Part shown: positions 6,147 through 11,430 of the stretch, one piece after another | How positions within the stretch are numbered: the first letter of the stretch is position 1 | Layout: each line of letters opens with the position of its first letter | Assembly: GCA_025363495.1 (NCBI GenBank) | Contig: JANYDR010000076.1 | Span: 1 to 11,430 of the forward strand | Length of the DNA: 11,430 nt | Direction of reading: 5' to 3' | DNA from: Cyclobacteriaceae bacterium | GTDB taxonomy: Bacteria; Bacteroidota; Bacteroidia; Cytophagales; Cyclobacteriaceae | Program-made: the position numbers and the translations under genes | The notes under the pieces: generated by a model | Databases searched by the model: none | What the model saw: the letters and a program-made list of their open reading frames with translations, nothing else | Told to the model about the DNA's origin: nothing

Positions 6147-6950
6147 TTACTTTGGCTTTTCTGTAAGAACAAGTCCTTCTTTACGAACCCACTTATCATA
6201 TTCCATGTAGCGGGCGGTTTCAATGGCAGCTTGTTCGCCACGAAGTTTTTCAACGAGATGAAGCGCTCCATCAATGCCTGCAGAGATTCCTGCTGTAGTG
6301 ATAACATTTCCATTGTCGACAAAGCGCGCATTGGAAACTACGTTTGCTTTAGGGAAAGATTTCCTAAGATTATCAATACTTAAATGAAATGTTGTGGCCG
6401 TTTTACCATCAAGCAATCCAGCTTTTCCCAGGGCGTAGGCGCCAGTACATACTGAGAAAAAATATTCCGTATTCTTTTCCCGTGATTTCAGCCAGGCAAT
6501 TACATCCTCATCAAAGGCAGGGCCCGAGCCGCCGCCTCCAAAGAATGCAACCATGTCAGATGCCGGAGCATTTTTAATGCTGTAATCAGGAATTATTTTG
6601 AGAATGCCCTGCGACATAATTGGGTCAGTTGTCTTTGATACAGTAAAGACCTTGAAGCCAGCATAGGCAAAAACTTCCATCGGTCCGGCGAAGTCCAGCA
6701 CCTCAATACCATCCTGCAGATAGAATGCAACCGTTATATTTTTTCTTGATAGTTCTTTCATACGCTCGGCTTTGGACATTTTTATTAGGGTCATGTTACA
6801 ATGAGTACAAGTGCCAGGTTTTTCAAATTCTATTTTATCACAATTGCTGTTGCATAGTGTGCAGAAGTAAGCAGTATCGTTTGTTTTGATTGGCTGAGAA
6901 TAACCAAATGTAATAAGGCTGACTAAAATTATAATGAGTGGAGTTTTCAT
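6147..6950 (-). CDS. Exported DJ-1/PfpI protein with N-terminal heavy-metal-binding-like domain
   Basis: This 267-residue protein has three parts. Residues 1-18 form a signal peptide (MKTPLIIILVSLITFGYS|Q); there is no lipobox Cys. Residues 28-58 carry FCTLCNSNC...PGTCTHCNMTLIK, with Cys30, 33, 37, 48 and 51. The PGxCxxCxMxL ending matches the heavy-metal-binding domain found in copper-efflux proteins, but the usual MHP is replaced by extra Cys. Residues 71-260 are a DJ-1/PfpI (class I amidotransferase-like) domain, with LDFAGP holding Asp86 and the nucleophile elbow SVCTGA holding Cys168, then AGLLDGKTATTFH. This subgroup resembles isonitrile hydratase and the GlxA N-terminal domain, but has no HTH. 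I infer a periplasmic enzyme or sensor acting on small reactive molecules or metal; the reaction is unknown. A GlxA-type regulator lies directly upstream on the same strand, with fold-back repeat B between. Confidence 0.85.
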   Translation of the reverse strand: MKTPLIIILVSLITFGYSQPIKTNDTAYFCTLCNSNCDKIEFEKPGTCTHCNMTLIKMSKAERMKELSRKNITVAFYLQDGIEVLDFAGPMEVFAYAGFKVFTVSKTTDPIMSQGILKIIPDYSIKNAPASDMVAFFGGGGSGPAFDEDVIAWLKSREKNTEYFFSVCTGAYALGKAGLLDGKTATTFHLSIDNLRKSFPKANVVSNARFVDNGNVITTAGISAGIDGALHLVEKLRGEQAAIETARYMEYDKWVRKEGLVLTEKPK

Positions 6951-7308
6951 AATGGATGATTAAATAAAAAGATAATAATTTTTTTTTGCCACAGATTGCA
7001 CAGATTTCCGCGGATAATGCATGATGCACTCAGTCATAAACAAACCGCATGCCGCCCAACAGGAACAAGCAGGGATGGCAGCTTCGCTGCATTACATCTG
7101 TGAAAATCTGTGTCATCCGTGGCAAAAGTTCTTGCGCAGCAATGACGAAGTCATTAATCCGTTTCCTTTGCTTCATAAGTTATCAATCAAAATCAATCTC
7201 CTTGAAACCGCAGAAACACAGATCAAAGGCGAAAGACTAAATCATTAATCTTAACCCGACAAATTAAAGCACTTAACATTTATTAAAGAAGGACATCATT
7301 ACGCAGAA
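6951..7308. other. 358-bp gap between the regulator and the DJ-1/PfpI gene
   Basis: It holds fold-back repeat B (listed separately). It also holds a perfect small hairpin, AATGAC-GAA-GTCATT (7141-7155), whose GAA loop matches that of the repeat core. A stretch at 7206-7225 (ACCGCAGAAACACAGATCAA) resembles a lone repeat arm. Short frames on the plus strand (7021-7248) read through the repeat and are not supported as genes. TATCTTTT on the minus strand, about 22-29 bp before the DJ-1/PfpI start, is one base from TAnnTTTG and may be its -7 element. Confidence 0.5.
6984..7127. repeat. Fold-back intergenic repeat, copy B (best preserved)
   Basis: The arms are 6984-7015 and 7096-7127, 32 bases each; 26 of 32 positions agree after reverse complementing. 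Each arm starts or ends with TTTTGCCAC and contains ACACAGATTT or GCACAGATTT. Inside is the core GCAGCTTCGCTGC (7078-7090), itself a hairpin, next to the right arm. Seen as one strand, this gives a long stem with a smaller hairpin in its loop. It lies upstream of the exported DJ-1/PfpI gene. Confidence 0.85.
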
Positions 7309-8304
7309 TCAGGACAATATCTCTGACGGCAAAACTCCTGCATGTTTTTTAAGAAGCGTTCGAAGCTGATTGGTACTCTGAAGCCCACATGCTCTTGCCA
7401 CACTTTCAACTTTTTGCTTGTCGTGCAGCAAATGAATAGCGTGCGCTACACGAATTTTTTCAACGTACTGACCAATTGTAATACCTGTGGTGTCCTTAAA
7501 TAAGCGTGTGAGGTTTCGTCCACTGGTGTGAATTATCCCCGCAAGACTATCGGCAGTAAATTTTTTGTCGAGATGTTGTGCCAGCCACTCTTGCACAATA
7601 TGAATCCGGTCTTCCATGTGATTGCGGTACTGAAGAAACACACTAAGCTGCGGATCTTCTTTACCCCGGCGGAGATAAATAACAATCTCCCTTGCAATGG
7701 CCGCAGAGAAACGTGTGCCATACATTTCTTCCAAAAGATAAAGACTAAGATCAATACCGGATGCCACGCCTGCACTGGAATAAAGTTGATTGTTCTGAAC
7801 AAATAATCTGTTTGCAAGGGCCTCGATCTTTGGATATTGGTCTTTTAATAATTTCTGATATTTCCAATGAGTCGTTATTTGATGACCATCCAACAAACCA
7901 GATTCGGCCAATAAAAACGCACCGGTGCAGACAGAACAAATCCTCGCGCCCTGTTCATGCTGCATAGTAAGCCACTTTAAAAAAGGAGCTATCTCTTTAT
8001 AAAATTTTCTGTCCGTTAAAAATTTGGAATCCAGGCCAGGAATAAAAATAACGTCGTCCCGCTGTAGTGAGATCTCATTAAAATCTTCAAGCTTTGCAAA
8101 AGCAAGTCCGCTAGAGCTCGTCTCAACTGAAACATCAGAGTAAACAGAAACGAATCGAAGTTTCAGGGGAGCGCCATAATCCGTTGCCTCATAAAATACA
8201 TGAGCCGGTCCGCTGATGTCAAGCAGATGGACCTGAGGCGGCATAATAAAAACAGCCGTCCGTGCCGGATGATGGTCTAGATTGAATTTCTCAGGAACAG
8301 ACAT
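7309..8304 (-). CDS. GlxA-family transcriptional regulator (DJ-1/PfpI domain + AraC HTH)
   Basis: Two codons compete for the start, TTG (8305-8307) and the adjacent ATG (8302-8304); I chose ATG, giving 331 residues. Residues 15-200 are a DJ-1/PfpI-like ligand-sensing domain, with LDISGP (Asp29), SVCTGAFLLAESGLLDG (Cys126) and TTHWKY. Residues 234-331 hold the AraC/XylS double helix-turn-helix: FTADSLAGIIHTSGRNLTRLFKDTTGITIGQYVEKIRVAHA, then VESVARACGLQSTNQLRTLLKKHAGVLPSE. Regulators of this type respond to small nitrogenous metabolites and often control enzymes encoded next to them. The Cys and the surrounding elbow are kept, which not all regulators of this group do. It follows the GNAT gene by 7 bp, so the two should be one transcript. 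The exported DJ-1/PfpI protein encoded downstream is a domain-level relative and a plausible target. Confidence 0.9.
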   Translation of the reverse strand: MSVPEKFNLDHHPARTAVFIMPPQVHLLDISGPAHVFYEATDYGAPLKLRFVSVYSDVSVETSSSGLAFAKLEDFNEISLQRDDVIFIPGLDSKFLTDRKFYKEIAPFLKWLTMQHEQGARICSVCTGAFLLAESGLLDGHQITTHWKYQKLLKDQYPKIEALANRLFVQNNQLYSSAGVASGIDLSLYLLEEMYGTRFSAAIAREIVIYLRRGKEDPQLSVFLQYRNHMEDRIHIVQEWLAQHLDKKFTADSLAGIIHTSGRNLTRLFKDTTGITIGQYVEKIRVAHAIHLLHDKQKVESVARACGLQSTNQLRTLLKKHAGVLPSEILS

Positions 8305-8311
8305 CAATTAT

Positions 8312-8749
8312 TTACTTTTTAAATTCCCATTCCCAAACATCGCCATCTTCCGGATCATTTACAGTGCCAATGAATTCAAAATTATTCTTCTTAAGTATGC
8401 GGGTAGAGAAATTATTCTCCGGAAGTGTCCTTGCGGTGATTCTAATGGAAGGATCAGTGTTCAAAGATAAGTCAACTAATTCCATGCATATTCTCATGCC
8501 AATCCCCTGGTTTTGAAACTTATCAAATGTCCCGTAGGCAATTTCTACTTGTCCATTAACTGGTGTACCCTTGAATGCGCAAGCGCCAACCAGTTCGTCA
8601 TTTTCTTTCACATAATATCCGATCCAGGGAGGCATAAAGCCAACTTTTTTGTAAAAATCAATGGTCATTAATAGGGTGTCATTGCATAGCGGATTGGCTA
8701 AGAATTCCGCATTCTCTTCAAGGGTCTGTTTTACGGGTAGCAATTCCAT
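8312..8749 (-). CDS. GNAT family N-acetyltransferase
   Basis: This 145-residue single-domain protein has the GNAT fold order. A central strand reads ELVGACAFKG (52-61), then VEIAYGTFDKFQNQGIG with the acetyl-CoA pyrophosphate loop Q79-N-Q-G82-I-G84, an alpha-3 helix (MRICMELVDLSL), a beta-5 strand and ITARTLPENNFSTRILKKNNFEFIGTV. The NNFSTRILKKNNF stretch (NxxSxxxLxKxxF) is the usual alpha-4 motif of RimJ/RimL-like N-acetyltransferases. The acceptor substrate cannot be predicted. It is the first gene of a likely two-gene unit with the GlxA-type regulator. TATCTTTA on the minus strand (complement of 8771-8778), 22 bp before the ATG, is one base from the Bacteroidota -7 element. Family assignment is firm. 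Confidence 0.9.
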   Translation of the reverse strand: MELLPVKQTLEENAEFLANPLCNDTLLMTIDFYKKVGFMPPWIGYYVKENDELVGACAFKGTPVNGQVEIAYGTFDKFQNQGIGMRICMELVDLSLNTDPSIRITARTLPENNFSTRILKKNNFEFIGTVNDPEDGDVWEWEFKK

Positions 8750-8796
8750 TAGAGAAATAGATGATATTTTTAAAGATAGTGGAATAAAAAACCTTT

Positions 8797-8907
8797 AGAC
8801 ACAGATGCACACAGATCGTTGCCTGATAATTTGTTTGCTGGTAAAGAAAATAACACAGATGGGCAGCTTCGCTGCTTGTCTGTGGAAATCTGTGCAATCT
8901 GTGGCAA
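8797..8907. repeat. Fold-back intergenic repeat, copy C
   Basis: The left arm at 8797-8818 reads AGACACAGATGCACACAGATCG. The core GCAGCTTCGCTGC is at 8863-8875. The right arm at 8878-8907 contains GTCTGTGGAAATCTGTGCAA and ends GTGGCAA. The core is exactly the same 13 bases as in copy B. The left arm is shorter and less well matched. It sits between two divergent genes, upstream of both. Confidence 0.75.
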
Positions 8908-8997
8908 GCCTCCGCATGCGAAGCTAGACAGCAACGTAGTTTTACGCTCAAGGCGTATAGAATCCGTGTCAAAAAAAACATTTTTAGATGCTAAGTG

Positions 8998-9033
8998 TAT
9001 TCTTCGTGTCCTTGCGACTTTGTGGCAAAAAAA
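8998..9033 (-). repeat. Single arm of the CACGAAGGCACGA-type repeat
   Basis: Read on the minus strand, GCCACAAAGTCGCAAGGACA and the following CGAAGAATA align with the left arm of the element at 1482-1508, with roughly three quarters of bases the same. No second arm is evident nearby, so this is either a half element or a degenerate copy. Confidence 0.5.
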
Positions 9034-9107
9034 TCCACCCACAAATTTAAATACCAAAAGTCCAAATCTTTTTCTTACGTTTCAGACATCTAACCTTCAT
9101 TAAACCC

Positions 9108-10454
9108 ATGAAATCTATAAACCTATCTCAAAAACTCTCTGGAATCTGCTTAGCAATTCTACTTGCAATTTCTGCTCAAAGCTTTGCTCAAAATGTGGAG
9201 CCAACTCCTCCCATCGTAACTGCGATAAAAGCTGGTAAACTAATCGATCCTGCTGCTGGCACGGTGCTCTCCAATCAGATTATTCTTATAGAAAACGGAA
9301 AGTTCAAAGCCATTGGTGCCAACCTTACGATACCGGCAGGTGCCGAAGTGATCGACCTATCCGGGTTGACAATATTACCGGGACTTGTTGACGCACACAA
9401 TCACCTTGCGATCACATATAAGGTTGTTCCTGAACGCAACATATATTATTATACCTACATCACTGAAAGCACAGCTCTTCGTGCCATACAAGCAGCTTCC
9501 AATGGAATGCAAATGCTGTCTTCGGGGTTCACCATCGTTCGCGACATGGGTAACAATGGAAATTATGCAGACACCGCGCTGCGTCAGGCGATCGAACAAG
9601 GTTGGATACCAGGTCCTAAAATCATAAACTCCGGAATTATTATCGGAAGTGTCGGCGGTCAGTTCTGGCCAACACCAGAAATGGGTGCGAAAAATATTAC
9701 TTATCCCGAATATCTCGATGCCGATACTCCGGATGAAATTGTAAAAGCTGTCCGCCAGAATTTACTGTATGGAGCGCGCGTGATAAAAATATGTGTCGAC
9801 TGCAAACCATGGGGTTATAGCGTAAGTGACATTAAGTTAGTAATGGACGAAGCAGCGAAGGTTGGCTTTAAAGTAGAAGGTCATGTTCAAACATTGGATG
9901 GAGCCAAGCGTGCGATCGAAGCCGGCATTTGGTCAATTGCTCATGACTCAGGTTTAAACGATGAGATGCACAAGCTCATGGCGAAGAAAGGAATATTCCG
10001 TGCTGGCACTGAGACACCCATTACCCTTCCAGAGCACACCACTCCTGAACGTTATGCAAAAACTGTAGCAAGTCTGAAAAATGCGTACGACAATAAAGTG
10101 CCACTCACCTACTCCACTGATGCTGATTATTATGTCCCTGGGAAAACCCGCGGTGAGGTGGCAATTGAATTTATTGAAACATGGAAGGCTGCAAAAATTC
10201 CGAACGTAGACATCCTTCGTGCCATGACTGTCAATGGATACAAAGTAAGCGAGACGGAATCGACACGCGGTCCAATCCAGGTTGGCCTCGCCGCTGACTT
10301 CATTGCTGTTGCTGGAAATCCGCTCGAGCAGATTGATGTTCTCCGCAGCGTAAAGTTTGTGATGAAAGATGGAAATGTATTTAAACGCGATGGCGTTATG
10401 ATACCTGAGAAGTTTTTACATGGAGGTCCAGTGAATGGATGGAATATCAGGTGA
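9108..10454 (+). CDS. Exported metal-dependent amidohydrolase (imidazolonepropionase-/prolidase-like)
   Basis: This 448-residue protein starts with a signal peptide (cleavage probably SAQSFA|Q, residue 27), so it should act in the periplasm or outside the cell. The mature part begins with the usual small beta-sandwich (AGKLIDPAAGTVLSNQIILIENGKFKAIG) and LPGLVDAHNHL. The TIM-barrel metal-site residues are all present: His97 and His99 (DAHNH), Lys227 (VIKICVD, the usual carboxylated Lys), His259 (EGHVQ), His279 (SIAHDSG) and Asp338 (STDAD). The C-terminus returns to the sandwich (GLAADFIAVAGNPLEQIDVLRSVKFVMKDGNV). Relatives hydrolyse cyclic amides, Xaa-Pro dipeptides or lactones; the SIAHD variant of the usual SIEHG and the insert with YYVPGKTRGE do not identify the substrate. 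It is divergent from GNAT and convergent with the last gene, so it is probably a single-gene unit. Confidence 0.9.
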   Translation: MKSINLSQKLSGICLAILLAISAQSFAQNVEPTPPIVTAIKAGKLIDPAAGTVLSNQIILIENGKFKAIGANLTIPAGAEVIDLSGLTILPGLVDAHNHLAITYKVVPERNIYYYTYITESTALRAIQAASNGMQMLSSGFTIVRDMGNNGNYADTALRQAIEQGWIPGPKIINSGIIIGSVGGQFWPTPEMGAKNITYPEYLDADTPDEIVKAVRQNLLYGARVIKICVDCKPWGYSVSDIKLVMDEAAKVGFKVEGHVQTLDGAKRAIEAGIWSIAHDSGLNDEMHKLMAKKGIFRAGTETPITLPEHTTPERYAKTVASLKNAYDNKVPLTYSTDADYYVPGKTRGEVAIEFIETWKAAKIPNVDILRAMTVNGYKVSETESTRGPIQVGLAADFIAVAGNPLEQIDVLRSVKFVMKDGNVFKRDGVMIPEKFLHGGPVNGWNIR

Positions 10455-10507
10455 TGGGTTATAACTACTAGTGAGTACCTTAAAGACTTTATTCCAAAAT
10501 TATAACT

Positions 10508-10570
10508 AATCAGTGATCAGTAATCGGTTATCAGTGCGAACCACCGATCACCGATTACCGATCACCGATT
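10508..10570 (-). terminator. Long 29-bp hairpin downstream of the Tyr/Gly-rich gene
   Basis: The arms are 10508-10536 and 10542-10570 with a five-base loop; 25 of 29 positions match. In minus-strand RNA three of the four differences become G-U pairs, leaving one G-A mismatch; in plus-strand RNA the same three are A-C mismatches. The stem starts 7 bases after the TAA of the minus-strand gene, so it most likely ends or stabilises that transcript. There is no strong T-run, so it may act as a 3' stabiliser rather than a true terminator. Each arm is built of GATCGGT/GTAATCGG-like units. The remaining 10455-10507 shows nothing. Confidence 0.55.
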
Positions 10571-10576
10571 ACTATT

Positions 10577-11430
10577 TTACCTCCCCCTCCTCGCGCCACC
10601 GCCACCTCTATTACCACCGGCTCCACCACCTCCGCTAAAACCACCGCGGACAGCGCCACCACCCATATTGCTTCGTTGCATACCACCACTTCCCATGCTA
10701 TGCCAGTTCTGCTGATGAAATTGGTTTGATTGAAAATTATTAAAGCGCTGAGAGTTAAAGTTATTGCTGTTAATAGAGTTGCGGAAATTCTGCTGAGAAC
10801 GATTTACCGTTGACGGAGCTTGTGTACGTCCACCAGCAGAGTTTGTTCTGCCACCAACATTAGGATTTGTATTTCCTGATTGTGAATAGCGTGTCATGCC
10901 GCCACCGCCGCGATTGGTTGACGGTGAAATATTATTGACTCTATTAAAATGTTCACGGACCGCCGTGTTGTATCCGCGATATACATTGTAGTTTGGCCTG
11001 TAATGATAATTATAGTATGCGTTGTAGCGGCCATACATTCTTGGGTAACTTCTGTAGCCGTAACCAAAAAACCAGTTGGAATATGCATATGAAGGAAGAC
11101 CCACCACAACCATATTACCACCAGCACCCATATAAAATCCGGTATGATAATACAATGGACGTGGATACCAAACAGGTGATGGATACCAGTAAGGATAGCC
11201 AAACCAGTATGGATAAGGTGTGGCTGTATTATAATAATTGTTTACTACTGATGGAGATCCATCATCTGTTTCTGAATAGCTGTTGGCAAAGTCTGCAGAC
11301 GACTTCTTCATTTCATCCTGCAGCTTTGGATCATTCGCAACTTCTTTCTTATAGTTATCAAGATCCTTCTCATTTTGAGCAGTGATCTGCGAATTAAGAT
11401 TAGTAAGATTCTGTCTTACGTCCTCAGGAT
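10577..11430 (-). CDS. Tyr/Asn/Gly-rich protein of unknown function, 5' part cut by window edge
   Basis: The frame is open to the right edge (283 residues visible), so the Met at 11309-11311 is probably internal: upstream residues continue a charged helix (NLNSQITAQNEKDLDNYKKE...KLQDEMKKSSADF) that looks like a coiled coil. Next comes VVNNYY, then a segment crowded with aromatic residues and Pro (TPYPYWFGYPYWYPSPVWYP), a hydrophobic patch (GAGGNMVVVGLPSYAYSNWFFGYGYRSYPRMYGRY), and Tyr/Asn/His-rich sequence. The last 80 or so residues are Asn/Gln/Ser-rich and end in Gly/Arg-rich sequence (GGGGAGGNRGGGGARRGR), resembling RGG tails. I do not recognise the family. The Tyr- and Gly-rich make-up suggests a surface, outer-membrane-associated or self-assembling protein, but the N-terminus that would show a signal is outside the window. 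Confidence 0.7.
   Translation of the reverse strand, partial: PEDVRQNLTNLNSQITAQNEKDLDNYKKEVANDPKLQDEMKKSSADFANSYSETDDGSPSVVNNYYNTATPYPYWFGYPYWYPSPVWYPRPLYYHTGFYMGAGGNMVVVGLPSYAYSNWFFGYGYRSYPRMYGRYNAYYNYHYRPNYNVYRGYNTAVREHFNRVNNISPSTNRGGGGMTRYSQSGNTNPNVGGRTNSAGGRTQAPSTVNRSQQNFRNSINSNNFNSQRFNNFQSNQFHQQNWHSMGSGGMQRSNMGGGAVRGGFSGGGGAGGNRGGGGARRGR

Larger units (their letters stand above)
8750..9107. other. 358-bp divergent gap between GNAT and amidohydrolase genes
   Basis: It contains fold-back repeat C and a single type-II arm (both listed). Between them are GCGAAGC (8918-8924) and a small hairpin TACGC-TCAAG-GCGTA (8943-8957). Overlapping short frames on both strands read through the repeats and have no family features. 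TACGTTTC (9076-9083), 25 bp before the amidohydrolase start, is one base from TAnnTTTG and may be its -7 element; no clear -33 element is seen. Confidence 0.45.

Noticed and set aside
7021..7248. Overlapping plus-strand short frames upstream of the exported DJ-1/PfpI gene
   Set aside because: They read through fold-back repeat B; similar frames appear at 8819-9103 over repeat C, showing that the repeat creates them.
6147..8749. A defence or antiphage island
   Set aside because: The genes (GNAT, GlxA-type regulator, DJ-1/PfpI, VOC) are ordinary metabolic or stress families; no nuclease, ATPase, reverse transcriptase or toxin-antitoxin pair is present.
4941..9033. CRISPR-like array from the recurring CACAGATT units
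   Set aside because: The units are not regularly spaced, occur in separate gaps and are parts of inverted rather than direct repeats; no cas gene is present.
8718..9057. Cys/His-containing minus-strand short frames
   Set aside because: They overlap the GNAT start and repeat C and have no consistent motif.
11309..11311. Met at this position as the start of the Tyr/Gly-rich protein
   Set aside because: The frame continues open to the window edge with protein-like, helix-forming sequence, so an upstream start is more likely.

Overview
The window looks like a chromosomal segment of a member of the Bacteroidota, possibly Cytophagales-like. This rests on AT-rich intergenic DNA, start codons without clear Shine-Dalgarno motifs (three ORFs begin with TTG, though one has an ATG next to it), signal peptides ending in S|Q or A|Q, a Lys/Ala-rich H1-like protein, DUF1801 and GlxA-type genes, and many fold-back repeats between genes. 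The phylum call is inference from style; no marker gene is present.

Layout. Positions 1-3100 are a minus-strand run, read right to left: a small H1-like DNA-binding protein with an 11-residue repeat tail (2732-3100), a terminator, a polytopic membrane protein resembling GT-C glycosyltransferases (1559-2677), a six-helix ion-channel-like protein with a degenerate selectivity filter (687-1439), and a prohibitin/Band 7 protein cut by the window edge (1-539). A divergent region carrying a perfect 15-bp palindrome separates this run from an MFS transporter on the plus strand (3256-4449), which ends in short tandem repeats. A DUF1801 gene (4542-4892, minus) follows.

Positions 4893-5656 hold no convincing gene. 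They contain a fold-back repeat, a GC-rich inverted repeat, a strong terminator hairpin and a perfect AT-rich inverted repeat. Positions 5657-8749 form a second minus-strand run. A GNAT acetyltransferase and a GlxA-type regulator (DJ-1/PfpI plus AraC HTH) are 7 bp apart. They are followed by an exported protein fusing a heavy-metal-binding-like Cys motif to a DJ-1/PfpI domain, and then by a VOC (glyoxalase-fold) protein. The pairing of a DJ-1-type regulator with a DJ-1-type exported protein is the most suggestive functional unit here, possibly for reactive small molecules or metal stress, but the substrate cannot be read from the sequence.

The right end carries an exported metal-dependent amidohydrolase (9108-10454, plus). 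It converges on a Tyr/Asn/Gly-rich protein of unknown function, cut by the edge (10577-11430, minus), with a long hairpin between them.

Three intergenic gaps (near 5020, 7084 and 8869) contain variants of one fold-back element with a conserved GCAGC-triloop-GCTGC core. A second repeat type, with CACGAAGGCACGA-like arms, occurs near 1510 and 9015. I see no RNA gene, CRISPR array, transposase or phage gene.
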